64,000 nucleotides of DNA, taken from contig NZ_CP066171.1 in NCBI RefSeq assembly GCF_028867705.1, positions 62,001-126,000 on the forward strand, written 5' to 3'. The translations under genes and the position numbers were made by a program. This stretch comes from Thermoleophilum album (lineage in GTDB: Bacteria > Actinomycetota > Thermoleophilia > Solirubrobacterales > Thermoleophilaceae). Positions 16,022 to 24,464 of this stretch are shown here, piece by piece (positions within the stretch are counted from its first letter, which is position 1; every line of letters begins with the position of its first letter). Below the pieces are notes generated by a model, which saw only the letters and a program-made list of their open reading frames with translations, was not told where the DNA came from and did no database searches.

Positions 16022-17092
16022 CTAGCTCAGCGGCGACAGCTGTCCATGGCGGCTATGCGGCTGGTCGAAAGCCGTGTCGAACAGTGCGCGGGCGTGCGCG
16101 GCGGGGTTCGTCGAGCCGAGGACCACGGCGACTAGTGTTCGCCCGCGGCGTCGCACCACGGCCACTAGACAGCGACCGGCAGCAGCGGTGAAGCCGGTTT
16201 TGAGGCCGATCGTGCCGGGATAGCTGGTGCGCAGAAGCGGGTTGTGAGTGACTAGCCAGAGGCGGCCGCCGCGGATCGGGAAGGGGTACGGAGCGGCACG
16301 ACGGCTGACGATGCGGCGGATGCGGGGTTGCGCCATCGCTGCGCGCGCGAGCACCACGAGATCGGCCGCGCACGAGCGATCCTTGGGGCTCAAACCGTGC
16401 GGGTCGCGGAAGTGCGTGCAGCGCAGGCCGAGGGACCGCGCGAGATCGTTCATCTCTCCAACGAAGCGGTGCTGTCCGCCCGCTGCTAGCGCCAGGGCGA
16501 GAGCCGCGTCGTTGCCCGATACGACGAGCATGCCGGCCAGTAGCGTCTCGGCGCGCACACGCAGCCCTGGCCGCAGCACTCCCATCCCCGAGCCGCTGTA
16601 CCGTAACGCCGCGGGGGCGATGCGTACCCGCTCCGTCGGCGCGAAGTGGCGCACAGCGACGAGCGCGCTGGCGATCTTCGTGAGGCTGGCGATCGGATAG
16701 GGCCGGAGCGCCCGGCGTGCGAAAAGCACCTCGCGTGGGTCGAGGTCGGCGAGGAGCGCAGCACGCGGTGGCCTGCGGAAGTGCAGCCGGAGCTGCTCTT
16801 TGCGCGGAGCCCAGACGAAACCGCCCGGCAGTGGCGCCTCCGCTCGGCCGACGGGAGCGCGACTGGCGAGGTGCGGGCGTGCCGCCCGCGCGCTGCCGAC
16901 ACTGGAGGTTGCCTTTTTGCCTATGTCGCGCGTGACCGCGGCGACAACGAACACAACGCACCCTGCGGCCAACGCAAGCACCGCGAGAGCACGCTGCCGG
17001 CACGGTCGGTTGCGCCTGGGCCGGCGAGTGTGCGAGCCCAGCACGAGCGGCGTGCGCAGTGGCGCCGGGCGGCCACGGCGGCGCATCACCAC
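16022..17092 (-). CDS. D-alanyl-D-alanine carboxypeptidase (low-molecular-weight PBP)
   Basis: 356 residues. A basic N-terminus precedes one anchor helix (ALAVLALAAGCVVFVVAAV, about 35-55). The three penicillin-binding motifs are present in order: SxxK as SLTKIASA (about 142), SxN as SGNDAA (about 201), and KTG as KTGFTAAAGRCL (about 312). S11 family peptidases remove the terminal D-Ala of peptidoglycan stem peptides and so limit cross-linking. GTG 17092 is four bases upstream of the neighbouring gene's stop region, and ATG 17086 overlaps that stop, so the small membrane protein before it is translationally coupled. Confidence 0.9.
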   Translation of the reverse strand: MVMRRRGRPAPLRTPLVLGSHTRRPRRNRPCRQRALAVLALAAGCVVFVVAAVTRDIGKKATSSVGSARAARPHLASRAPVGRAEAPLPGGFVWAPRKEQLRLHFRRPPRAALLADLDPREVLFARRALRPYPIASLTKIASALVAVRHFAPTERVRIAPAALRYSGSGMGVLRPGLRVRAETLLAGMLVVSGNDAALALALAAGGQHRFVGEMNDLARSLGLRCTHFRDPHGLSPKDRSCAADLVVLARAAMAQPRIRRIVSRRAAPYPFPIRGGRLWLVTHNPLLRTSYPGTIGLKTGFTAAAGRCLVAVVRRRGRTLVAVVLGSTNPAAHARALFDTAFDQPHSRHGQLSPLS

Positions 17093-17292
17093 TCCCCCGT
17101 ACGGCGGTCGCTGTCGCCCCCCGATCGGCGCGCGTCGACCAGCGGGCCGATTACACCGACAACGATCACGACCAGGACTAGCAGCGCCGCGACCGTCAGC
17201 AGATCAAAACCGTGCTCGACGATTACCGCCAACGTCAGCCCGGCAAGCAGAAGGCACAACGCCGCGGTGGCCGCGACCACGAGCCAGCGCAC
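17086..17292 (-). CDS. Small two-helix membrane protein
   Basis: 68 residues: helix 1 WLVVAATAALCLLLAGLTLAV, helix 2 LLTVAALLVLVVIVVGVIG, then a charged tail DARRSGGDSDRRTG. No known family recognised. Its stop overlaps the start of the D,D-carboxypeptidase, suggesting a joint envelope role. It starts 21 bp after the rhomboid stop, so three genes form one minus-strand unit. Confidence 0.7.
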   Translation of the reverse strand: MRWLVVAATAALCLLLAGLTLAVIVEHGFDLLTVAALLVLVVIVVGVIGPLVDARRSGGDSDRRTGEW

Positions 17293-17313
17293 CCGCCCGA
17301 CCTCCCTACACCC

Positions 17314-18174
17314 CTAGACGGCGAGCCGACCGTGGTACCAGGGGTTCGGTCGGTTCGCGAACGCCCTGATCGCCAAAAGCCCGAAGACGAAGCCACCGAT
17401 GTGCGCAAAGTAGGCAACGCCACCGTCGCCGAGCGGCTCCGCGAGCCCCGCCATGCCGTAAGCGAGCTGAAGGCCGAACCATGCGACAAGCACGATCAGC
17501 GCGGGCAGCTCGACGATCGTGAAGAAGAAGATGATGAAGACGACGGTCAGCACCCGTGCCCGCGGGTAGAGGAGCGCGTAGCCGCCTAGCACCGCCGCGA
17601 TCGCTCCCGACGCTCCGACCGTCGGCACCGCCGCACCCGGGTCGACAGCCACCTGGGCGATCATCGCTGCGACCCCGCCGAGGACGTAGAAAGCGACGAA
17701 GCGCAGCCTCCCCATCGAGTCCTCGACGTTGTTCCCGAAGATCCACAGGAAGAGCATGTTGCCGGCTAGGTGCAGGAAGCTGCCGTGCAAGAACATCGAC
17801 GTCAGCAGCGTCAGCAGCGCCGGTGGCTGTCCGCCGGTGAGCGATGGCGGGAATTCGTCGGGGAGAGTGACCTGCTGAACGCCGCCGAAGGGATCGCGAA
17901 GCTCGAGCGTCTGGCCCTCGCAGACCATCGCCGTGCCCGCCTGTTCGGCGAGCTGCGCGACGCGCGAGCCGGCCGGCGGTATCACGCACTCGCGTCCGGG
18001 ATGGGTTATCTCGTAGGGCACTGCGCCCCACTGCGCCACGCGCTCGTTGCCGGTCGCGCCGAGACCCAACCCCCCGCGCTCGAAGCCGAAGTAGACGAAG
18101 GCGCAGGCGACGATCAGCAGAACGGTGAGGATCGGGAAGCGCCTAGTCGGCAGGTTGTCCTTTATGGGAAACAC
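17314..18174 (-). CDS. Rhomboid-family intramembrane serine protease
   Basis: 286 residues from GTG 18174, chosen because it yields the family-typical start VFPIKDNLPTRRFP; an in-frame longer frame from 18207 adds 11 residues. Six membrane helices are likely. Catalytic signs: HGSFLHLAGNMLFLWIFG (conserved His and Asn of helix 2), GASGAIAAVLGG (nucleophile Ser), and YFAHIGGFVFG (catalytic His). An insert of about 60 residues between helices 1 and 2 contains a Cys pair. It cleaves membrane proteins within the bilayer; the substrate is unknown. Confidence 0.9.
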   Translation of the reverse strand: MFPIKDNLPTRRFPILTVLLIVACAFVYFGFERGGLGLGATGNERVAQWGAVPYEITHPGRECVIPPAGSRVAQLAEQAGTAMVCEGQTLELRDPFGGVQQVTLPDEFPPSLTGGQPPALLTLLTSMFLHGSFLHLAGNMLFLWIFGNNVEDSMGRLRFVAFYVLGGVAAMIAQVAVDPGAAVPTVGASGAIAAVLGGYALLYPRARVLTVVFIIFFFTIVELPALIVLVAWFGLQLAYGMAGLAEPLGDGGVAYFAHIGGFVFGLLAIRAFANRPNPWYHGRLAV

Positions 18175-18200
18175 CGGTCGGTTTTGCCACAATTGGCGCG

Positions 18201-18665
18201 ATGGCACGCGCCCTCCGCAGCGTCCACCCGTACGATGACACGGACGTAATCGACGCGCGCGCCCCGCGCACTAACCAGGCGTTCGTCGGTCTGTTGGCGC
18301 TCGCGGCGTTCGTGTTCGACGCCCCTCTGCTCGTCGCGCTTGTCGCCTTGCAGCTGGCGGTCGGGCTTGTCTTCGGACGGCGCTTCTGCTTGCCCTGCGT
18401 CTTCTACTTCGAGGTGCTGCAGCCCCGGCTGGGCGAGGGGCCGATCGAGGACGCCCGCCCGCCTCGCTTCGCGAACATGCTCGGTCTCGCCTTCACCGCG
18501 CTCGCGACCGTGGCATTCCTCGCCGGCCTCGAGACGCTTGGCTGGGTGCTCGCTCTCGTCGTCGCTGCGCTCGCACTGCTCGCCGCGGCGAGCGGCTTCT
18601 GTTTGGGCTGCGAGCTCTACGCCCTCGTCGCGCGCCGCCGAGGCGTGAGGCTCGTAGGCCGCTGA
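18201..18665 (+). CDS. DUF4395-type membrane protein
   Basis: 154 residues with about four helices. The pattern DARAPRTNQAFVGLLALAAFVF, a segment with RFCLPCVFYFEVLQPRLG, then RPPRFANMLGLAFTALATVAF and a final SGFCLGCELYALVARRRG is that of DUF4395, which usually carries two CxxC pairs facing the membrane. Both pairs are present here (CLPC and CLGC). It is followed 13 bp later by a thioredoxin-like gene, a recurrent pairing that points to thiol-disulfide chemistry at the membrane. Confidence 0.85.
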   Translation: MARALRSVHPYDDTDVIDARAPRTNQAFVGLLALAAFVFDAPLLVALVALQLAVGLVFGRRFCLPCVFYFEVLQPRLGEGPIEDARPPRFANMLGLAFTALATVAFLAGLETLGWVLALVVAALALLAAASGFCLGCELYALVARRRGVRLVGR

Positions 18666-18678
18666 GGGGGCTGCGAGC

Positions 18679-19158
18679 TTGGACGAGGGTCTCCGCCTGG
18701 TCGTGGCGATCGCGCTGATGGTGTCGGTCGCGATCACCGCCGCCGCGCTTCGTCGTGCAAGGCGCCGACGCGTCGCTGCCTTGCCGGCACGCCTCGATCT
18801 GGGCGAGCTCGCTCTCGACAGCGCGGCCGCTGGCAGCGACGGTAGAGCACAACGGGCGTGGGTGCTGTTTTCGGCGCCGCTCTGCCACGCCTGCCGACAG
18901 TGGAAGGAGCTGCTTGCCGGCGCCGCCGAACCGGTCGTCGAGATCGACCTGCGCGAGCGTCCCGAGCTCGCAGCGCGAGCGGGCATCGCTGTCGCGCCGA
19001 CTGTGCTGCTCGTCGATGTCGCGACCGGCGAGGTCGTCTACGCGGCGGCCGGTCGCGGCCCCGACGCGGAGACGCTCGCTGCCGTGCAGTCCGCTACCCG
19101 TCCACTTCCTTCCGCTGCGCCCGCGTCCGCCGCGGCACGCAGCGTCTGCTCGGCCTGA
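18679..19158 (+). CDS. Membrane-anchored thioredoxin-like protein
   Basis: 159 residues from TTG 18679, with GAGGGGG 12 bp before it. One N-terminal helix (VVAIALMVSVAITAAAL) anchors a short thioredoxin fold: active site SAPLCHACRQWKELL (CxxC as CHAC, about residues 69-72), then EIDLRERPELAARAGI and APTVLLVDVATGEVV with the cis-Pro. It pairs with the DUF4395 gene before it. The last 121 bp overlap the 3' end of lipA on the opposite strand. Confidence 0.85.
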   Translation: MDEGLRLVVAIALMVSVAITAAALRRARRRRVAALPARLDLGELALDSAAAGSDGRAQRAWVLFSAPLCHACRQWKELLAGAAEPVVEIDLRERPELAARAGIAVAPTVLLVDVATGEVVYAAAGRGPDAETLAAVQSATRPLPSAAPASAAARSVCSA

Positions 19159-20108
19159 TAGCTCGAGCGCACCAGCGGGCCTGCCGCCACCGCGCTGAAG
19201 CCCATCGCGTACGCCTCGCGCTCGATCGCCACGAACTCGTCCGGGTGCCAGTAGCGCACCACCGGCAAGTGGTTGCGCGAGGGCCGCAGGTACTGCCCGA
19301 CGGTGACGATCTCGACATGGTGTTCGCGCAACAGCCAGAGCGTTTCGAGGAGCTCGTCGAACGTCTCGCCTAGTCCGACCATCAGGCCCGACTTCGTGCG
19401 CACGCGCTCGCCGCCCATCAGCTTGGCGTTGCGCAACACGCGGCACGAGCGCGCGAAGTCGGAGCCGCGCCGCGCGAGCGGGTACAGGCGCGGAACCGTC
19501 TCGACGTTGTGGTTGAAGACGTCAGGCCCCGCGGCGATCACCCGCGCGAGCGGCATCTCCTCGCCGCGGAAGTCGGGCGTCAGCACCTCGACCGTGCACC
19601 CCGGGTTGAGGGTGCGGATAGCACGGATGACGGCCGCGAAAGCGCCCGCTCCGTAGTCGGGCAGATCGTCACGGTCGACGCTCGTGACGACAGCGTGACG
19701 CAAACCCATGCGCTGCACCTGGCGCGCGACCTTGAGCGGCTCGAGGGGGTCGTTGTGCGTTGGTTTGCCGCTCTGCACGTTGCAAAACCCGCAACGGCGG
19801 GTGCAGACGTCGCCGAGAATCATGAAGGTCGCAGCGCCGTGCTCCCAACACTCGCCGATGTTCGGACAAGCCGCTTCCTGGCAGACGGTGTGGAGACCCT
19901 CCGCGGCGATCAGCGCGCGCAGCCGCCGGTAGTTCGGACCCCCCGGAGCCGGGCGCTTGAACCAGCGCGGCTTGCGATCACGGAATGGCCGCGCTTGTGG
20001 CAGATCGATCGCCTTCCAGCCGCCCGGGCGGGCGCGCGAGCGGCTAGCGAGAGCGCGCTTCGCGCTCGCGCGCGCCGGCGCGCTCGCAGGGATGCCCCTG
20101 TCGGTCAC
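19038..20108 (-). CDS. lipA: Lipoyl synthase LipA
   Basis: 356 residues from GTG 20108; the longer open frame upstream runs into lipB and is not needed. Two 4Fe-4S clusters are marked by CQEAACPNIGECW (auxiliary cluster) and CTRRCGFCNV (radical-SAM CxxxCxxC). The core RHAVVTSVDRDDLPDYG, DVFNHNVETVPRLY, TKSGLMVGLGET and VGQYLRPSRNHLPV is unmistakable. It inserts two sulfurs into octanoyl groups on lipoyl domains, such as that of the E2 protein at 25-27 kb. The N-terminus is about 30 residues longer than usual, and the C-terminal extension overlaps the thioredoxin gene antisense by 121 bp. Confidence 0.94.
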   Translation of the reverse strand: MTDRGIPASAPARASAKRALASRSRARPGGWKAIDLPQARPFRDRKPRWFKRPAPGGPNYRRLRALIAAEGLHTVCQEAACPNIGECWEHGAATFMILGDVCTRRCGFCNVQSGKPTHNDPLEPLKVARQVQRMGLRHAVVTSVDRDDLPDYGAGAFAAVIRAIRTLNPGCTVEVLTPDFRGEEMPLARVIAAGPDVFNHNVETVPRLYPLARRGSDFARSCRVLRNAKLMGGERVRTKSGLMVGLGETFDELLETLWLLREHHVEIVTVGQYLRPSRNHLPVVRYWHPDEFVAIEREAYAMGFSAVAAGPLVRSSYQAEQTLRAAADAGAAEGSGRVADCTAASVSASGPRPAAA

Positions 20109-20146
20109 GTGCGCATCGCTGCCGATCGTTTCTGCACCACCGGTGC

Positions 20147-20872
20147 TCACGGCCGCACCGCTCCCACCGGTCGCCGCTCGCGCCGCGGCGGGCGGGCAGG
20201 CGAACTCGCGAGCGCGCGCAGCCGCTTGGCGGACACAAGTCGCTGCCGCCTGTCGAGCGCGCGAGCGACCTCGTAGCCGGCACGGCGGCGCACGCAACGC
20301 ATCCGTCCCGGCCGTCCTTCGCGGGCGAGCGACGACATCGCCGCGCCCTCCATCCCGCAAGGCCGGATCCACGAGAACGGCTCGAGGTCGCAGTCGACGT
20401 TGAGCGCGAAACCGTGCATCGACACGCCGTCGCGCACGCGGATGCCGATCGACGCGATCTTGCCGCGGTCGGTCCAGATGCCGGCGTCACCGGGCGGTGC
20501 CGGTCGAGCGACCACACCCTCGGCGGCGAGCACGGCGACGAGGGCGCGCTCGATGGCAGCGACGAACTCGCGCACCCTGCCGACCTTCACGATCGGATAA
20601 CCGACGAGCTGTCCCGGACCGTGGTATGTGACGCGTCCGCCGCGATCGGTGTCGTAGATCGCGATCCCCCGCTCGGCGTAGAAGTCGGCGGGCAACGGCA
20701 GGTCGCCGTGCTCGGTGCGCACGCCCCGTGTGTAGACGGGCGGATGCTCGAGGAGCAGCAAGGTGTCGGCTATGCGCCCAGCTGCGCGCGCCCGGTGGAT
20801 GCGTACCTGGAGGGCGAGCGCCTCGCTGTACTCGACCCGTCCCAGCCAGCTGACCCAGAGCTCGGCGGCCAT
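20147..20872 (-). CDS. lipB: Octanoyltransferase LipB
   Basis: 241 residues. LipB signatures: LLLEHPPVYTRGVR, RGGRVTYHGPGQLVGYPIV, and KIASIGIRVRDGVSMHGFALNV with the catalytic Lys after ASIG-type context and a later IRPCGMEG carrying the active Cys. It moves octanoyl from acyl carrier protein to lipoyl domains, the step before LipA. It is immediately upstream of lipA (38-bp gap). The C-terminal 70 residues are Arg-rich and unusual. The ATG lies 9 bp from the divergent gene at 20882. Confidence 0.93.
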   Translation of the reverse strand: MAAELWVSWLGRVEYSEALALQVRIHRARAAGRIADTLLLLEHPPVYTRGVRTEHGDLPLPADFYAERGIAIYDTDRGGRVTYHGPGQLVGYPIVKVGRVREFVAAIERALVAVLAAEGVVARPAPPGDAGIWTDRGKIASIGIRVRDGVSMHGFALNVDCDLEPFSWIRPCGMEGAAMSSLAREGRPGRMRCVRRRAGYEVARALDRRQRLVSAKRLRALASSPARPPRRERRPVGAVRP

Positions 20873-20881
20873 TCAGATGCG

Positions 20882-21538
20882 ATGCTATCCGTCGTGCACG
20901 GAGACGCTCGCGGCGGTTTGCGCTTCGTCGGCCGGCGAGCCTTGTGGAGAGTGCGCGGAGCGCTCGCAGCGAGCGCTTTCGTTGTCTGCACCCTGCTCGA
21001 GGGGCTAGTGCTGCACGAGCTGCCGCCAGCGGCTCTCGGTGTGCGTTCGGAGGCGATGAGCGTGCCGTTCGCGCTGATCGTCGCGGCCAGCGCGAACCTC
21101 CTGCTCGTGGGTGCTGTCGCGCCGTGGCTCAGCCGCCGCCTCGAGCGGCGCGCGATAGCAGGGGGCGAAGAGCTGCCGCCGGCGCTGCGACGGGTCGCGT
21201 TGCGCGACCGCGTCGCAGCGCTGCTCGTCGTGCTCGGACTGTTGGGCTGGGTAGCTGCCGGTCTTGCCAGTCGCCCACTGGTCGTCGCCGCCGACCGCGA
21301 ACAGGAAGAGAACGCCCGCGCGGTCCGCGACTGGGTGCTGCGGAGCGGCGACCGGGAGCTCGTCGCCAACCTCGCCAGCGCCAACACCGTCGCGCTCGCC
21401 GAGCGGTTTTTCCGCACCTGCATCCGCAAGCGGTCGGGTATCTACGTGTGTCTGCTCGTCGATACGTCGCGTGATCCGCCGCGCGTCGTCCGCGACCGCG
21501 ACTCGCGTCCCAACCCGGAAGCGATCGGCGAGCGCTGA
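20882..21538 (+). CDS. Three-helix membrane protein of unknown function
   Basis: 218 residues from ATG 20882; longer starts would run antisense through lipB. Helices lie near residues 23-45 (LAASAFVVCTLLEGLVL), 60-80 (VPFALIVAASANLLLVGAVAP) and 110-130 (VAALLVVLGLLGWVAAGLA). A soluble tail follows with a Cys-containing SGIYVCLLVDTSRDPP motif. I recognise no family. The tail, held on one membrane face after a charged helix, might be an extracellular domain similar to those of secretion or sensor proteins; this is speculative. Divergent from lipB with almost no spacer. Confidence 0.6.
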   Translation: MLSVVHGDARGGLRFVGRRALWRVRGALAASAFVVCTLLEGLVLHELPPAALGVRSEAMSVPFALIVAASANLLLVGAVAPWLSRRLERRAIAGGEELPPALRRVALRDRVAALLVVLGLLGWVAAGLASRPLVVAADREQEENARAVRDWVLRSGDRELVANLASANTVALAERFFRTCIRKRSGIYVCLLVDTSRDPPRVVRDRDSRPNPEAIGER

Positions 21539-21574
21539 GTTGGGGACCGACCCGCTCTGGGTGTTCGCCCTGCG

Positions 21575-23149
21575 CTAGTAGGAGGCGATCCGCAAAAGTC
21601 GCTGGCCCTTCCCGGTTCCGCTGAGCTCGTAGACGGCGACGTCGTTACGACCACGCCGCAGCGCACTCTCCGGGATCACCAGCGAGAAGAGTTCGCGTCG
21701 ATCGCCACGCATGTGGAAGGTGCTGCCGACAGCGGCCACGCGCCCGTTCACGGCTACCGCGATCCGTCGACGAGCGCCGGGACGACCACCCTCGACCCAG
21801 CCCGCCACCTGCACAGGGATCGTTCGCGCGCGCGCGTCGACGTTGCGGAAAAGCTCGGCCCCGAGCAACCGTGCGCGAACGCTCGCTGCCCCGCTCGCGA
21901 CCGACCGCACCGAGGCGCCAACGACCTTCCCGCTGTCGCCGAACGCGTACAGCGACGCCCACGGCGAGCCGCGCAACAGCGTGCTCGCCGGCCCGGTGCC
22001 GTAAATCCGCGCGCGCTCACGGATGTTCGCGCGCCGGCGGCGGTTCCACTCCGACAGCGAGATCCGTACCGTTGCCGAGAAGTCGCGCTTGGGGATCGAC
22101 ACCGTGTGCCTGTGGCGATGGACGGGGTCGAACGCCTGGCGCCCGTCGACGCGCCAGTCGATCGGCAGGCCAGCGAGGTAGGCGACGGTGGGAAGCACGT
22201 CGACAGTGCGCACCAGAGCGTCGACCACCGAGCCACGACGTTGCCCAGGCGCTTTGATCAGGAACGGAACCGGCGCCACCTCGTCGACGTTCGAGCGCGT
22301 GACCTGCCGCCGGTCGCGCACCCCGACCTCGAAGGCGATCCCGTGGTCGGCGGTGATCACGATCAGCGCCTGGTCGAACAGGCCGAGCTTCTTGAGTCGC
22401 GCGAAGATGCGGCCGAGCTGGTGATCGACGAACCCGGCCTGCAGGAGCATCCGCTGTTCGTTGTGCAGGGTCAGCCAGCGGTCGCCGAAGCCGGCGACGT
22501 TGGCGAGCCGTTCGAGGGTCACGCGCATCTCGCGACCCGACGGCAGGTAGATCCACGGCAGGTGCGGTAGCAGCAGGTGCTTGTAGTAGAGCGTGCGCCC
22601 AGGGCGACGCTTGATCTGGGCGATCCAGCGGTCCCAACGCTCGCGCCTGCCGCCCTTGATGTTCTCGAGCGTCGGTTTGCGCTTGACAACGTTGGGACAG
22701 ACCTTTACCGGGCAGAGGCTCGTCGCTTCTTCGCTGGCGACGACCTTGTAGCCGTGCTTGGCGAACAGCGTGAAGAGGTTGCGCGGATGCCAGCGCAGAG
22801 TGCCGCGACCGTTGCGGGGAGGCAACCGCCCGTCGAGGATCGCTGGCAGTGCCTTCTCGGTCGAGTCGTGCACCGCTTGGGTGTTCGGGAACCACGTAGC
22901 GGTGCGGGCGAAAGCGGCGAGATTGGGGAACCGCGCTGGATCGATCTGCCCGTCCGGGAGACGCAGAACATCGACGGGAAATTCGTCGAAGGTCATGAAG
23001 ACGACGACTCGTGGTGGCTGGGCCGCCGGGCGCGGCGGTTCCGCAGCGTCGGCCGCTACCGCCGAACCCCCACGCTCCACCGCCCACACCACCGCGGCAC
23101 CGCCAGCGAGCACGGCGAGAAGTAGGACCAGTGCGAGCTTCGCGCGCAC
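21575..23149 (-). CDS. Membrane-anchored sulfatase / alkaline-phosphatase-superfamily hydrolase
   Basis: 524 residues from GTG 23149; the open frame upstream is antisense to the next gene. An N-terminal helix (LALVLLLAVLAGGAAVVWAV) anchors or exports it. The metal-binding core is visible: VVVFMTFDEFPVDVL (first Asp), HDSTEKALPAILDG, LLLPHLPWIYLPSG, and VITADHGIAFEVGVRD (the DHG metal site). The position of the nucleophile fits Thr or Ser in the HDSTEK segment. Such enzymes hydrolyse phosphate or sulfate esters or transfer phospho-head groups to wall polymers. The C-terminal 150 residues form an extra beta-rich domain. Convergent with the gene at 20882. Confidence 0.8.
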   Translation of the reverse strand: MRAKLALVLLLAVLAGGAAVVWAVERGGSAVAADAAEPPRPAAQPPRVVVFMTFDEFPVDVLRLPDGQIDPARFPNLAAFARTATWFPNTQAVHDSTEKALPAILDGRLPPRNGRGTLRWHPRNLFTLFAKHGYKVVASEEATSLCPVKVCPNVVKRKPTLENIKGGRRERWDRWIAQIKRRPGRTLYYKHLLLPHLPWIYLPSGREMRVTLERLANVAGFGDRWLTLHNEQRMLLQAGFVDHQLGRIFARLKKLGLFDQALIVITADHGIAFEVGVRDRRQVTRSNVDEVAPVPFLIKAPGQRRGSVVDALVRTVDVLPTVAYLAGLPIDWRVDGRQAFDPVHRHRHTVSIPKRDFSATVRISLSEWNRRRRANIRERARIYGTGPASTLLRGSPWASLYAFGDSGKVVGASVRSVASGAASVRARLLGAELFRNVDARARTIPVQVAGWVEGGRPGARRRIAVAVNGRVAAVGSTFHMRGDRRELFSLVIPESALRRGRNDVAVYELSGTGKGQRLLRIASY

Positions 23150-23296
23150 GGGCGAGCAGGGTAACCGGTGCTGACCGGCCGAGCGACGGTTGCGCGTAAA
23201 GCCGGTGCCGCCCCTCGCTTGGGCGCGTGGCGGCGTGTGGGCTCGGGTCGGTGACCGAGCGTCGGCTGGTTTGCGGCGCCTTGTAGGGTCGGTCGG

Positions 23297-24412
23297 GTGG
23301 CACGAACTGGCAGCACGACGCGTCTTTGGGAACGGCTGGCGGGGCTCGAGCTGGCGGTCGAGCGGCTCGAGCTGCGGGGCCAGCGCGTCACGGTCTCGAG
23401 TGGCTTCGAGCGCCTCACGACCCTTTTCGTCCTCAGCGGCCCCGACGGCACACAGGGGATCGGCGAAGACGTCACCTACGACGCCGAAGACCACACGAAG
23501 TTGCAGGCTGATCCCGCATGGGCGAGCCCCGACGGCGCTTGCGCGCGCCGCTTGCGCGGCAATTTCACGCTCGCCGAGTTCGCCGCCCTGGTTGCCGAGC
23601 TCGACCTTTTCCCCGCCCCGCCCGTGCGCGAAGTGTCGCGCCGCTACCGGCGCTGGGCGCTCGAAGCGGCGGCGCTCGACCTCGCGCTACGGCAGTCGGA
23701 CAGCGACCTCGCCGAGGTTCTCGGCCGCGAGCCGCGGCCGCTGCGCTTCGTCGTATCGCTGCGCCTCGACGAGGTCGACGGCCGCGCCGACCCCGCCCGC
23801 GTCTTGCGGCTGCTAGAGCGCTACCCCGGTTTGCGCTTCAAGCTCGATCCCACCAACGCCTGGGACGAGCGCGTGTGCGCCGAGCTCGCTGCCACGGGAG
23901 CGGTGGACGTGCTCGACTTGAAAGGCCACTACCGGGGGACGCCGGTCGATGTCGAGACCGACGTTCGCCTCTACGAGCTGGTGTTCGAGTCTTTTCCCGA
24001 CGCGATCGTCGAGGACCCCGACGTCGGTGAAGCGACGCTGCCGCTGCTCGCCAAGCACGCAGAGCGCATCAGTTTCGACGCTCCTATCCACAGCGTCGAA
24101 GATCTCGCGACCCTTCCCTTCCCCATCCGCCACCTGAACATCAAGCCGTCGCGTATCGGGTCGCTTGCCGGTCTGCTCGCCCTCTACGAGCACTGCGAGC
24201 GCGAAGGGATCGCCGCCTACGGCGGCGGGCAGTTCGAGCTCGGACCCGGGCGCAGCCAGATCCAGCATCTGGCGAGCCTCTTCCATCCCGACGCGCCCAA
24301 CGACGTCGCGCCCACCGGCTACAACGAGCCCGACCCGCCCGACGGCCTGCCCCAGAGTCCGCTGCCGGCGCCACGCGGCGTGGGGTTCGCGCCCGGAAGC
24401 GTCCGCGCCTAG
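23297..24412 (+). CDS. Enolase-superfamily (muconate lactonizing/racemase-like) enzyme
   Basis: 371 residues from a GTG. The N-terminal capping domain is followed by the beta-barrel pattern of the MLE group: LRFKLDPTNAWD at the second strand, DVLDLKGHYRG at the third, AIVEDPDV (acidic ligand) at the fourth, RISFDAPIHSVED (acidic ligand) at the fifth, LNIKPSRIGSLAGLLALYEH (catalytic Lys) at the sixth, and GGGQFELGPGRSQIQHLASL near the end. The second-strand KxK of many relatives is reduced to KLD, and the third-strand ligand context is unusual, so the reaction cannot be assigned. Candidates are epimerase, dehydratase or o-succinylbenzoate synthase. It stands alone. Confidence 0.8.
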   Translation: MARTGSTTRLWERLAGLELAVERLELRGQRVTVSSGFERLTTLFVLSGPDGTQGIGEDVTYDAEDHTKLQADPAWASPDGACARRLRGNFTLAEFAALVAELDLFPAPPVREVSRRYRRWALEAAALDLALRQSDSDLAEVLGREPRPLRFVVSLRLDEVDGRADPARVLRLLERYPGLRFKLDPTNAWDERVCAELAATGAVDVLDLKGHYRGTPVDVETDVRLYELVFESFPDAIVEDPDVGEATLPLLAKHAERISFDAPIHSVEDLATLPFPIRHLNIKPSRIGSLAGLLALYEHCEREGIAAYGGGQFELGPGRSQIQHLASLFHPDAPNDVAPTGYNEPDPPDGLPQSPLPAPRGVGFAPGSVRA

Positions 24413-24464
24413 GTCGACGCGGCCGCCAGGCGATGCCCGTGCGCTTGACGACGCGCGGGCGTCG

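Noticed and set aside
20414-20881. Longer start for the membrane protein at 20882
   Set aside because: It would lie antisense within lipB; the hydrophobic protein begins only after ATG 20882.
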